Shown in pieces: positions 1-7,805 of a stretch of 64,000 nucleotides of DNA (its first letter is position 1; every line of letters starts with the position of its first letter). Below the pieces are notes generated by a model. The model had not been told where the DNA came from and did no database searches. It saw nothing but the letters and a program-made list of their open reading frames with translations. The position numbers and the translations under genes are program-made. The stretch is from Mycobacterium sp. 1164985.4 (lineage in GTDB: Bacteria > Actinomycetota > Actinomycetes > Mycobacteriales > Mycobacteriaceae): assembly GCF_001668575.1 (NCBI RefSeq), contig NZ_LZMD01000038.1, forward strand, positions 1 through 64,000. The letters run 5' to 3'.

Positions 1-40
1 CCACGGCCAGATCTAGGTCTGGCGGGCCGCGGCCCTTCAT

Positions 41-250
41 GCGCCGCGAGCGTGCGTGTCTGCACACGACACGCCGCGCATTGTCAGCACTTTGCGCACG
101 CTCGCGGCCGGCTGAGCGTGCATGACGACAGCTGCTGCCAGCGTCATCGAAATCTGCGGGAAGGCTGCGATCGGTCGAAAATCACGACCCTCCTGCAGAA
201 GTCGCGGGAATCAGCGGCGTGTCGTGGGTAGACACGCACGTTCGCGGCCG
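41..250. repeat. Intergenic inverted-repeat cluster
   Basis: The first 261 bases hold no gene but several related inverted repeats. GCCGCGAGCGTGCG at 43-56 is the exact reverse complement of 94-107, and a third copy in the 94-107 orientation lies at about 229-248 with one or two mismatches. A shorter stem, GCGTGT at 54-59 with ACACGC at 69-74, nests inside. Seen directly. That this is a dispersed mycobacterial intergenic palindrome is inference. Confidence 0.6.
154..198. repeat. Hairpin repeat element, copy A
   Basis: Arms 154-171 and 181-198 pair around a 9-nt loop (172-180), with 13 Watson-Crick pairs, two wobbles and three mismatches over 18 positions. The loop and inner right arm (CGGTCGAAAATCACGACCCT) closely resemble copy B at 5789-5850. 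The outer arms differ between copies but still pair. It sits downstream of the stop of the leftward gene ending at 262, so it could act as a terminator. Confidence 0.55.
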
Positions 251-261
251 GCCTCCGAGCG

Positions 262-682
262 CTACTCCGTCGAGTAGTCGAAGCTCAGCCAGCGCTTCGG
301 GTGCATCCGGATGACGACCGACGTCGGCGTGAGGTTCTGGTCGGCGAACGCATTGCCCTCGTCCTCACCGAGGTAGCGGATCGCGATCTCCCGCCCTATC
401 GCTTCCTCCGCCCGATCGATACCGACGACATCGCCCTCCGCCGTCACATACCGATATGGCGGCGCCTCGTCCTGCGCGGTGATCGAGAACCGGCCGGCCT
501 GCTTGATGAGCCGGTGCTTGAGCGACGACTCCTCCGTCCACAGCAGCACCTCGCCGCCGGGTTTGTAGCCGTACCAGATCGGCACGCTGAACGGTGCCCG
601 GTCGGGCCGCTCGACAGCAAGTGACACCGACGTGGACGTCGGCTAGGAACTTCTCGCGCTGATCGGTCGTCATTCTGCCCAT
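262..682 (-). pseudogene. Pyridoxamine 5'-phosphate oxidase-fold protein, frameshifted
   Basis: The main frame from 627 to 262 (121 aa) reads as an FMN/F420-binding split-barrel protein (APFSVPIWYGYKPGGEV, then a C-terminal RWLSFDY). The expected N-terminus (MTTDQREKFLADVHVGV) is present immediately upstream in another frame, beginning at 682 or 673. The frames meet near 625-628, so one base seems to be missing there. The ATG at 682 lies 3 nt after the stop of the monooxygenase gene, as expected for the last gene of this operon, which supports the upstream start over the internal GTG at 627. The substrate is unknown. It is either a recent pseudogene, a sequencing error, or less likely a shortened protein. 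Confidence 0.7.
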
Positions 683-685
683 GAC

Positions 686-2065
686 TCAGCCAACCGCTGC
701 GACGCCGACCACATTCCCATCGCGCGTCGACCTGCCGCTTCGGTCCGGCACCCGTGACAGCCCGAGGTGGCCCCGCAGCGTGGTGTGCCGGTACTCACGA
801 CGGAACAGCCCGCGCTCGCGCAGGATCGGCACGACGTGGTCGACGAACAGCTCGAGCCCGGAGGGGAACACGTCGGGCATCAGGTTGAACCCGTCGACCG
901 CCCCCGCGACGAACCACTCCTCGATGGCGTCGGCGATCTGCTCCGGCCCGCCGATCACCAGCCGATGCCATGTGATCACCCGGTCGAGCAGCTCCCGCAC
1001 CGTCAGGTTCTCCCGGCGGGCCAGGTTCACCACGATGTCGCGGGCACCCTGCGATCCATGATCGGTCACCGCCCCGTCGAGCAGATACTGCGGAAGCGGC
1101 TTGTCCCACGACAGCTCCGACGGGTCGACCGACAGCTGCGACGCCAGATGCGCCAGCCGACGCTCCCCTGCCAGCTCGTTCAGCTCTTCGTTGCGCCGCC
1201 GCGCCTCCTCGAACGTGCTGCCCAGCACGAACGACAGCCCCGGCATGATCCGGATCGCATCGCGTCGACGCCCGTACGCCGCACTGCGCGAGCGTAATTC
1301 AGCTGCGTTGCGCAATGCATCCGGCAACGACGCCTGCGCCGCGAACACTCCGTCGGCGTACTTCGCCGCCAGATCCAGCCCGCCCGTCGACCCGCCGGCT
1401 TGGAACAACACCGGATGCCCCTGCGGCGACCGTGGCAATGTCAGTGGCCCGTCGACGCTGAAGAACTCGCCGCGATGCTCGATCGTGTGAATCGCGCCGA
1501 CCCTGCTGAAGGCCCCTGACTCCTTATCGGCGAGCACCGCGTCGTCGTCCCACGAATCCCACAGCGCGCGAACCACATCGATGAACTCTGCTGCGCGCCG
1601 GTACCGGTCGCGCCGGTCCGGCTGACCGGAGACCCCGTCCCCGTGGCCGAAGTTGTTCCACGCGTACGGGTCACTGCTGGTGACGACATTCCACGCGACC
1701 CGCCCGCGGCTCAGGTGATCCAGCGTCGCGAACCGGCGCGCAATGTTGTACGGCTCCTCGAACGACGTCGATACCGTGCCGATCAGCCCGAGATGGGTGG
1801 TGACCGACGCCAGCGTCGACAACAGAACGATCGGGTCCAACGCAAGCGGCGGCGCCGTCAATGGCGCGTCCGGCGGCTGGAACAGCGACGGGCTGTCGGC
1901 CAGAAACAACGCATCCAGCGTGCCGCGCTCGGCGATTCGTGCGACCTCGATCCAGTACGACGGATCGGCGAACCAGTTCGGGTCTGCGCTGGGATGTTGC
2001 CACGCCGCCGGGTGCATCCCGTCGGACAGCACGTTGACGCCGAGGTGCAGCTCCCGCTCGGTCAT
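686..2065 (-). CDS. FMN-dependent monooxygenase, LLM class (NtaA/SnaA/DszA type)
   Basis: 459 aa, the usual length for two-component FMNH2-dependent monooxygenases of the nitrilotriacetate/dibenzothiophene/alkanesulfonate group. The N-terminus (HLGVNVLSDGMHPAAW), the ARRFATLDHLSRGRVAWNVV segment and the C-terminal ADAIEEWFVAGAVDGFNLM block are family hallmarks. Members use reduced flavin from a partner reductase to oxygenate C-S, C-N or similar substrates in the cytosol. Its start overlaps the stop of the MetQ-like gene by 4 nt (ATGA), so the two are co-transcribed and probably translationally coupled. Context suggests an organosulfur substrate; this is inference, and the exact substrate cannot be read. 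Confidence 0.88.
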   Translation of the reverse strand: MTERELHLGVNVLSDGMHPAAWQHPSADPNWFADPSYWIEVARIAERGTLDALFLADSPSLFQPPDAPLTAPPLALDPIVLLSTLASVTTHLGLIGTVSTSFEEPYNIARRFATLDHLSRGRVAWNVVTSSDPYAWNNFGHGDGVSGQPDRRDRYRRAAEFIDVVRALWDSWDDDAVLADKESGAFSRVGAIHTIEHRGEFFSVDGPLTLPRSPQGHPVLFQAGGSTGGLDLAAKYADGVFAAQASLPDALRNAAELRSRSAAYGRRRDAIRIMPGLSFVLGSTFEEARRRNEELNELAGERRLAHLASQLSVDPSELSWDKPLPQYLLDGAVTDHGSQGARDIVVNLARRENLTVRELLDRVITWHRLVIGGPEQIADAIEEWFVAGAVDGFNLMPDVFPSGLELFVDHVVPILRERGLFRREYRHTTLRGHLGLSRVPDRSGRSTRDGNVVGVAAVG

Positions 2066-2979
2066 GCCGGATCACCCGGCAGTGCCAGTTTTCTCACCTC
2101 GGGATCGTTGGCGATGTAGGTCTGCACCCGCGGGTCCTCGAACGCCTTGATGAGGTTCTGGATGTTTTCGGTGTCGACGTAATCGCTGCCGACGGTCAAC
2201 ACCGAGGCGAACTCGCCGGGCGACGTCGGCGCGAAGATCAGCTTGTCCTCCGGGACGCCCGCCGCCAGGAACGACTCCGCATACCCAACGATCGCGTCGA
2301 GGTCGCGCAACGCGCGGGGCTGGGCGCCGAGATCGAGCATCGTGAACTTCAGGTTCTTCGGGTTGTCGACGATGTCCTTCTGCGACAGCGCGGTGATGTC
2401 GGCGTCCGGTCGCAACGCGACCAGACCGGCCTGCGCGAGATACCAGATTGCCTGCGCGTTGTTGGCCGGGTCGGCAGGCAGCGACACACTGGCGCCGTCC
2501 GGAAGGTCCTGCGGCGCCTTGTATTTGTCCGACCAGATGCCGAACACCCAGTGAAAGAATGGACCCGTCGCGGCCTCTTCGCGGAAACCGGGGTTGGCGT
2601 CGAGGACCTGTTGGAGCCAGTGCCGGTGCTGAAAGATCGTTCCGGCGTAGCGGCCATCGCTGATGGCCTGGTTGATCTGCGTACTGTCACCGAGCCCGAC
2701 GGCGCCGACCTTCACGCCGTAGTCCGGCGCGATGTTCTCGGCGATGTACTCGATGATCAGCTTCTCGGCGGGATTCGAGTCGAGGTAGACGACATCGAGC
2801 GTGGCGCCGGCGGTCTCATTGGGTGACGCGGTGCCATTGGTGCGCGCGACGACGAACACGGCGACGACTGCGGACACCACGACCGCGCCGATCAACAAGA
2901 ATGGCCACCGGCCTCGCTTCGCGATGGTGAACCCATGTGGCTGTGATTCGGCGACCGAGACAGACTCGTCAATGCTCAT
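2062..2979 (-). CDS. MetQ-like substrate-binding protein, membrane-anchored
   Basis: NlpA/MetQ family periplasmic binding protein of a methionine-type ABC importer. From the ATG at 2979 it is 305 aa. An N-terminal hydrophobic helix (about residues 25-43, WPFLLIGAVVVSAVVAVFVV) precedes the binding domain, which carries YAGTIFQHRHWLQQVL and KDIVDNPKNLKFTMLDLGAQ. There is no lipobox cysteine, so anchoring is probably by an uncleaved helix. An upstream in-frame start at 3090 exists, but the 2979 start gives the normal topology. It is divergent from metN and in operon with the monooxygenase. A second copy lies at 4874-5770. Confidence 0.85.
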   Translation of the reverse strand: MSIDESVSVAESQPHGFTIAKRGRWPFLLIGAVVVSAVVAVFVVARTNGTASPNETAGATLDVVYLDSNPAEKLIIEYIAENIAPDYGVKVGAVGLGDSTQINQAISDGRYAGTIFQHRHWLQQVLDANPGFREEAATGPFFHWVFGIWSDKYKAPQDLPDGASVSLPADPANNAQAIWYLAQAGLVALRPDADITALSQKDIVDNPKNLKFTMLDLGAQPRALRDLDAIVGYAESFLAAGVPEDKLIFAPTSPGEFASVLTVGSDYVDTENIQNLIKAFEDPRVQTYIANDPEVRKLALPGDPA

Positions 2980-3149
2980 GTGTCCGAAAGTCTGGGAGGC
3001 AGATCGCGCAAAGCCCATGGTTTGGATCAGGCTGAGCGTCTTCGGCATCGATTCACCGTGAGCGCAAAGGTGTCGGTCCGCACAACGCATTTGGCAGCGT
3101 GAACCCGACGGCGATGACGCCTGCGCATCTTCCCCCCACTAGGACGTCC

Positions 3150-4157
3150 ATGATCGAGCTGACCGACCTGACCAAGATCTACGGGACCGGCGAGCACCGT
3201 ACCGTCGTGCTCGACCGCATCAACTTCCGCGTCGAAGCGGGCGAGATCCTCGCTGTCGTCGGCCCCAGCGGGGCAGGCAAAAGCACTCTCGCACAATGCA
3301 TCAACTTGTTGACGCTGCCGACGTCGGGCTCCGTCGTCGTCAACGGTGAAGACCTCACCACACTGTCGTCGCACAAACTGCGCGTCGCGCGCCGACGGAT
3401 CGGCACCGTGTTCCAGTCGTCGGGACTGTTCGAACGCCGCACCGCGGCCGAGAATGTCGCGCTGCCGCTGGAGTACCTCGGGGTCACGGCCGCAGAAACG
3501 CGCAAACGCGTCGCCGAACTGCTCGACCGCGTGGGCCTGACGTCACGCGCCAACCACTACCCGTTCCAGCTGTCAGGGGGTCAGCGACAGCGAGTCGGGA
3601 TTGCGCGGGCGTTGGCGCTGCGTCCGTCGGTGCTGCTGTCCGACGAGGCGACGGCCGGTTTGGACCCGACGACCACGGCGTCGGTCGTCGACCTGCTGCG
3701 CGAACTTCGCGACGACCTGAACCTGTCCATCGTGTTCATCACCCACGAGATGGACACCGTGCTGAAGATCGCCGACTCGGTGGCCCGCCTGGACCACGGC
3801 AGCATCGTCGAATCGGGCCGGCTGGTCGATCTGCTCACAGACCCAGACTCCGGCCTCGGCGCGGAACTGCGCCCGCAAGGCGTCGCCGCGGGCGCGGCAA
3901 CAGGGCAGCGGGTGTGGCAGGTCGTGTACGACGCGCCAGATGTGCCGTCGGACTGGATCGCCCGCGCGTCGGCGGATCTCGGTGCCCCGCTGTCGGTGTT
4001 GGGCGCGTCGGTGCAGGAGGTCGGCGGGGTGACCGTCGGCAGCGCGACGCTGGGCATCGCCGACGGTTTGAGCGCGCGGGTACCGGACGTGCTGGGGCGC
4101 TACGGCTTGGCGACGACGAGCGACGTGCACGTCGACGAGCTGGAGGGTGTGGCGTGA
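3150..4157 (+). CDS. metN: Methionine-type ABC importer ATP-binding protein
   Basis: 335 aa from the ATG at 3150 (AGGACG just upstream). Walker A GPSGAGKST, Q-loop FQSSGLF, signature LSGGQRQRVGIARAL, and a Walker B with the final acid followed by alanine (VLLSDEATAGLDP) are all present. A C-terminal NIL-type regulatory domain (about 250-335, VYDAPDVPSDWIARASADLG) is typical of MetN. It powers uptake with the permease encoded next door, whose GTG overlaps this stop (GTGA). The ligand may be methionine or another sulfur compound, given the neighbouring monooxygenase. Confidence 0.93.
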   Translation: MIELTDLTKIYGTGEHRTVVLDRINFRVEAGEILAVVGPSGAGKSTLAQCINLLTLPTSGSVVVNGEDLTTLSSHKLRVARRRIGTVFQSSGLFERRTAAENVALPLEYLGVTAAETRKRVAELLDRVGLTSRANHYPFQLSGGQRQRVGIARALALRPSVLLSDEATAGLDPTTTASVVDLLRELRDDLNLSIVFITHEMDTVLKIADSVARLDHGSIVESGRLVDLLTDPDSGLGAELRPQGVAAGAATGQRVWQVVYDAPDVPSDWIARASADLGAPLSVLGASVQEVGGVTVGSATLGIADGLSARVPDVLGRYGLATTSDVHVDELEGVA

Positions 4158-4864
4158 CCGAGACCATCCTGGCCAACGCCAAGGTCCCGTTCAACGAGCT
4201 GCCCCCGCTGCTGTTTCCGGCGCTGCTCGACACGCTGACCATGGTCGGCATCGTGATGACGATCGTGGTGCTGGTCGGCGTCCCGCTGGGCGCACTGGTG
4301 CACAACCTGGCGCCGGGCGGGCTGTTCGAAAACCCGACCCTGCACACGGTTTTGAGCTGGATCATCAGCGTCGGCCGGTCCTTGCCGTTCCTGATCCTGA
4401 TGGCCGCGATCATGCCGTTCACCCGCTTCATCACGGGCACGAACATCGGTATCGCCGCCGCGGTGGTGCCGATGTCGTTGGCCGGCATCGCGTTCTTCAC
4501 CAGGATCGTCGAGAACTCGCTGCGCTCGGTGCCGCCGTCGGTGGTGCAGGTGGCGCGCGCATCGGGCGGATCGCGGCTGCAGATCATCCGCACCGCGCAG
4601 ATCAACGAGGCGGTGCCGTCGATCCTCGGCGGCCTGACCATCAACGTCATCGCGATGATCGAATACTCCGCGATCGCGGGCACCATCGGCGCGGACGGAA
4701 TCGGTTACGTCGCAGTGACATACGGCTACCAGCGCTTCGATCAGGGCGTCATGCTCGCCACAATCGTGATCCTGGTCGTGACCGTCGCCGCGGTGCAGTT
4801 GATCGGCGATGCGCTTGTCCGGTTCACCACTCCGCATGCGCGGGTGCGCGCGGCGACAGCCTGA
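4154..4864 (+). CDS. metI: Methionine-type ABC importer permease
   Basis: 236 aa, the usual MetI length, with about five membrane segments. The cytoplasmic coupling loop (SVPPSVVQVARASGGSRLQI) and the C-terminal block MIEYSAIAGTIGADGIGYVA match MetI. The GTG start at 4154 overlaps the metN stop by 4 nt, so translation is probably coupled. It forms the transmembrane channel with two MetN subunits. The second MetQ-like gene follows after 9 nt. Confidence 0.93.
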   Translation: MTETILANAKVPFNELPPLLFPALLDTLTMVGIVMTIVVLVGVPLGALVHNLAPGGLFENPTLHTVLSWIISVGRSLPFLILMAAIMPFTRFITGTNIGIAAAVVPMSLAGIAFFTRIVENSLRSVPPSVVQVARASGGSRLQIIRTAQINEAVPSILGGLTINVIAMIEYSAIAGTIGADGIGYVAVTYGYQRFDQGVMLATIVILVVTVAAVQLIGDALVRFTTPHARVRAATA

Positions 4865-4873
4865 GAGGAAGTC

Positions 4874-5770
4874 ATGGCAACGACAACGACGCCGGTCGAC
4901 GGCGACCACGGGTTCGAGCTCAAGCGCAGACCGAAGTGGGTGTGGATCGTGTTGAGCCTCGTCGTGGTGGTGGCACTCGTCACCGCCGCGCGGTTCGTGT
5001 TCTTCGGTAAAGCGCAGTCCCCGAACGAAATCGAGGGCGCGACGCTCGTCGTCGCCACCAACGAGGGCAACGCCGCCGAGCAGGCGCTGATCGAGTTCAT
5101 CGCCCGAGAGGTCGCGCCCAGGCACGGGATCACGGTGGCGTTCCGCGGGCTGGCGGACAGCAATACGATCAACCGAGCGGTCAGCGACGGCGAGGTGGCC
5201 GGCACCATCTACCAGCACAAGCTGTGGCTCGGCCAGGTACTCGAGGCCAACCCCGACTTCCGCGAGGAGGCGGCGACGCCGGTGTTCCGGTGGGGCTTTG
5301 GCATCTGGTCCGACAAGTACACCGACCCCGCACAGCTGCCGGACGGGGCGAATGTGTCGCTGTACTCGGACCCGGCGAACGAGGCGCAGGGGCTGTGGCT
5401 GCTGGAGCGGGCGGGGCTCATCACGCTCGACCCCGCGGTCGACAAGTGGACTGCGACGCAGAAGGACATCGTCGCCAACCCGAAGAATCTGAAGTTCACG
5501 CTGCTCGACTTCGCGGCGCAGTCACGCTCGCTTCCGGACCTCGATGCGGCCGTCGGGTATACGGAGTACTACCTGGCGGCGAAAGTGCCGCTGCAGTACC
5601 AGATCTTCGCGCCGCCCGCACCGGACGAGTTCGCCGGCCAGCTGACGATCGGCAGCCGCTGGGCCGACACCGACAACATCAAGAAGCTGGTCGAGACGTT
5701 CAAAGACCCTGCGGTGCAGCAGTTCCTGGCCACCGACCCGAGCGTCAAGAACATCCTGCTGCCGCTGTAG
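4874..5770 (+). CDS. metQ: MetQ-like substrate-binding protein, second copy
   Basis: 298 aa NlpA/MetQ family binding protein, clearly paralogous to the product of 2062-2979 (shared ISDG/VSDG, TIYQHKLWLGQVLEANP and KDIVANPKNLKFTLLD). AGAGGAAGTC precedes the ATG. One N-terminal membrane helix (about 21-40) is followed by the binding domain. I see no cysteine anywhere in the protein, so it cannot be a classical lipoprotein. It is the last gene of the metN-metI-metQ operon. The two binding proteins may widen the importer's ligand range. Confidence 0.9.
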   Translation: MATTTTPVDGDHGFELKRRPKWVWIVLSLVVVVALVTAARFVFFGKAQSPNEIEGATLVVATNEGNAAEQALIEFIAREVAPRHGITVAFRGLADSNTINRAVSDGEVAGTIYQHKLWLGQVLEANPDFREEAATPVFRWGFGIWSDKYTDPAQLPDGANVSLYSDPANEAQGLWLLERAGLITLDPAVDKWTATQKDIVANPKNLKFTLLDFAAQSRSLPDLDAAVGYTEYYLAAKVPLQYQIFAPPAPDEFAGQLTIGSRWADTDNIKKLVETFKDPAVQQFLATDPSVKNILLPL

Positions 5771-5788
5771 GGGCCGGCTCGCATGCCT

Positions 5789-5850
5789 CGCGAGAGCTAC
5801 ACCAGGGCTGTGGTCCGGTCGCAAACCACGACCCTGGTGTACGTCTCGCG
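5789..5850. terminator. Long hairpin between convergent genes, repeat copy B
   Basis: 26-nt arms 5789-5814 and 5825-5850 pair at about 23 positions around a 10-nt loop. The hairpin lies between the stop of metQ (5770) and the stop of the leftward gene ending at 5863, an ideal place for a bidirectional terminator, although no U-tract follows. Its loop and inner arm closely match copy A at 154-198, while the outer arms differ and stay complementary. Confidence 0.6.
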
Positions 5851-5862
5851 AAAGCCCAGCGA

Positions 5863-6285
5863 CTAGGCGAGCTCGAACACCGGGATGACGCGGTCGGTGC
5901 GCTGCTGGTACTCGCCGAACCCGGGCGCGCGCTCCACGACGACGCGGTAGATCCGGTCGCGCTCGTCGCGCGGGAGCTCGCGGGCGGTGACCTGCCTCGG
6001 CGGGTCGGTGCCGATCTCGACAGACGCGGTCGGGTTGGCGCGCAGGTTGAACACCCAGCCGGGGCTGGCCTCGCGACCGGCCGCGGAGCCGACGATGTAG
6101 ATGCGGCCGTCGATGTCGAAGTACGCGACCGGATTGACACGCTGCGCTCCGCTCTTTGCGCCGGTCGAAGTGAGCAGCAGCAGCGGAAACCCCTCGAACT
6201 GTCCGCCGACCTTGCCGCCGTTGCGGCGGAATTCCTCGATGTTGCGTTCGTTGAAGTCGCGCTCGGCGGCCATGTCGTCGCTCAT
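5863..6285 (-). CDS. Nitroreductase-family deazaflavin (F420)-dependent oxidoreductase
   Basis: 140 aa, Ddn-like split-barrel family. Hallmarks are NGGKVGGQFEGFPLLLLTSTGAKSG near the N-terminus, YFDIDGRIYIVGSAAG, and W-V-FNLRANP. Members bind F420H2 and reduce quinones or nitro compounds, usually at or near the membrane. The ATG at 6285 gives MSDDMAAERDF; a second ATG five codons later is possible. The gene stands alone, divergent from the FGE gene. The physiological substrate is unknown. Confidence 0.88.
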   Translation of the reverse strand: MSDDMAAERDFNERNIEEFRRNGGKVGGQFEGFPLLLLTSTGAKSGAQRVNPVAYFDIDGRIYIVGSAAGREASPGWVFNLRANPTASVEIGTDPPRQVTARELPRDERDRIYRVVVERAPGFGEYQQRTDRVIPVFELA

Positions 6286-6352
6286 CGCCTCATCGTGGCA
6301 CGCGCACGGGCCTTCGCGTCGCGAGATGGTTCGCTGCGCCTAGCCTGATGGG

Positions 6353-7219
6353 GTGCTGACCGAACTGATCGAGGTGCCCGCGGGCACCTTCCGGATGGGA
6401 TCGGTCGACTTCTATCCGGAGGAGGCGCCCGTCCACGAGGTGACGGTCGAGGCGTTCTCGATCGAGCGTCATCCGGTCACCAATGCGCAGTTCGCGGAGT
6501 TCGTCGCCGATACCGGTTACGTCACGCTCGCCGAACAAGAGCTCGACCCCGCCGCCTATCCCGGCGCCTCACCCGACGACCTCGTTCCCGGTGCGCTCGT
6601 CTTCCGTCCCACCCGCGGCGCGGTCGACCTACGCGACTGGCGGCAGTGGTGGACCTGGATGCCCGGCGCGAGCTGGCGCCATCCGTTCGGGCCCGGATCG
6701 TCGATCGACGACCGCCCCGACCACCCCGTCGTGCAGGTCGCCTACCCGGACGCCGCGGCCTACGCCGCCTGGGCGGGCCGCCGCCTGCCCACAGAAGTGC
6801 AGTGGGAGTACGCGGCCCGGGCAGGGTCTGCGTCCCGCTACGCGTGGGGCGACGACGCCCAGCCCGAAGGACGCCTGATGGCCAACACCTGGCAAGGCAG
6901 GTTCCCGTACCGCAACGACGGCGCGCTGGGTTGGGCCGGCACTTCACCGGTGGGCACGTTCCCGCCCAACGGATTTGGTCTGGTCGACATGATCGGCAAC
7001 GTCTGGGAGTGGACGACGACGCCGTACTCGCCGCGGCATCGGCCCCAGAAGTCGGGCTGTTGCGCACCGCCGACCGGTGACCCGTCAAAGTTTCAGACGC
7101 TCAAGGGCGGCTCGCACCTGTGCGCACCCGAGTACTGCCACCGCTACCGGCCCGCCGCCCGGTCGTCGCAGTCGCAGGACAGCGCCACCACGCACATCGG
7201 ATTCCGCTGCGTCGCCTGA
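6353..7219 (+). CDS. Formylglycine-generating enzyme (sulfatase-modifying factor)
   Basis: 288 aa from a GTG start. FGE converts the cysteine of the sulfatase CxPxR motif to formylglycine in a copper- and oxygen-dependent reaction. The start (VPAGTFRMGS), HPVTNAQFAEF, RLPTEVQWEYAARAG and GNVWEWTTTPY mark the FGE-sulfatase fold. The C-terminal segment GGSHLCAPEYCHRYRPAARS carries the two active-site cysteines, about residues 257 and 262, which separates true FGE from EgtB-like relatives. No sulfatase gene is in this window, so its client lies elsewhere. Confidence 0.93.
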   Translation: MLTELIEVPAGTFRMGSVDFYPEEAPVHEVTVEAFSIERHPVTNAQFAEFVADTGYVTLAEQELDPAAYPGASPDDLVPGALVFRPTRGAVDLRDWRQWWTWMPGASWRHPFGPGSSIDDRPDHPVVQVAYPDAAAYAAWAGRRLPTEVQWEYAARAGSASRYAWGDDAQPEGRLMANTWQGRFPYRNDGALGWAGTSPVGTFPPNGFGLVDMIGNVWEWTTTPYSPRHRPQKSGCCAPPTGDPSKFQTLKGGSHLCAPEYCHRYRPAARSSQSQDSATTHIGFRCVA

Positions 7220-7231
7220 GAGATCGGCTAA

Positions 7232-7627
7232 ATGTCGGACCCCGCACATACAGTTCCGGCCATGACTACTTCGGTCGCCCTCGCTTTGGCCCGCCCCCGA
7301 GGATCGGCGATCCGCTATTCGGCCTGCTCGGACGAGCACCGCTGGACCGGCAGCGTGCGGGCGGATTCGGTCGAGACGGCGATCCTCGACGTCATTCGCC
7401 GGGTCCGCGAAGATACGGCGACCGAGCGGCTCCGGTTCCTGGTACAGGCGCCTCCGCGGAGCATGTTGTGGGCGCTGCGCGACGAAATCGCGCTGCTGAT
7501 TCCGGGTGCGCATCTGGATCGACCGCGGTTCACCGACAAACAGCTGGTGCGCGCGGCGTACGAGGGCTTACGCGTCGTGCCATTATCCCGGAAACCAGTG
7601 GGCAACAAGGTCGTTGACGCAGTCTGA
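7232..7627 (+). CDS. Hypothetical protein
   Basis: 131 aa from the ATG at 7232 (GAGAG upstream), or 121 aa from the ATG at 7262. I do not recognise a family. The protein is soluble, without signal peptide or membrane helix, and alternates strands and helices (TSVALALARPRGSAIRYSAC, then VETAILDVIRRVRED). It starts 12 nt after the FGE stop, so it may be co-transcribed. Coding bias is like its neighbours. An overlapping leftward frame at 7315-7632 is a shadow. Confidence 0.6.
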   Translation: MSDPAHTVPAMTTSVALALARPRGSAIRYSACSDEHRWTGSVRADSVETAILDVIRRVREDTATERLRFLVQAPPRSMLWALRDEIALLIPGAHLDRPRFTDKQLVRAAYEGLRVVPLSRKPVGNKVVDAV

Positions 7628-7805
7628 ATCACGCGCCCGCCGGTGCCCCGTCTCCTTACAACCGCCGAACCTTTGCCGACGCAACGGTTTATTGACAGGG
7701 GCGATAATCAGGCGTTGAGTCTAAATGCCTTTGCGCCGCTGGAGGGCGCGCCGAGGCTTGCACCCGGCCGCCCGGCCCCGCGCAATTCGATCGAAGGGGC
7801 TGCTC

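Noticed and set aside
2980..3149. Possible SAM-type riboswitch upstream of the methionine-type transporter genes
   Set aside because: The region lacks the conserved core of SAM-I or SAM-IV riboswitches, and no multi-stem structure is visible by eye.
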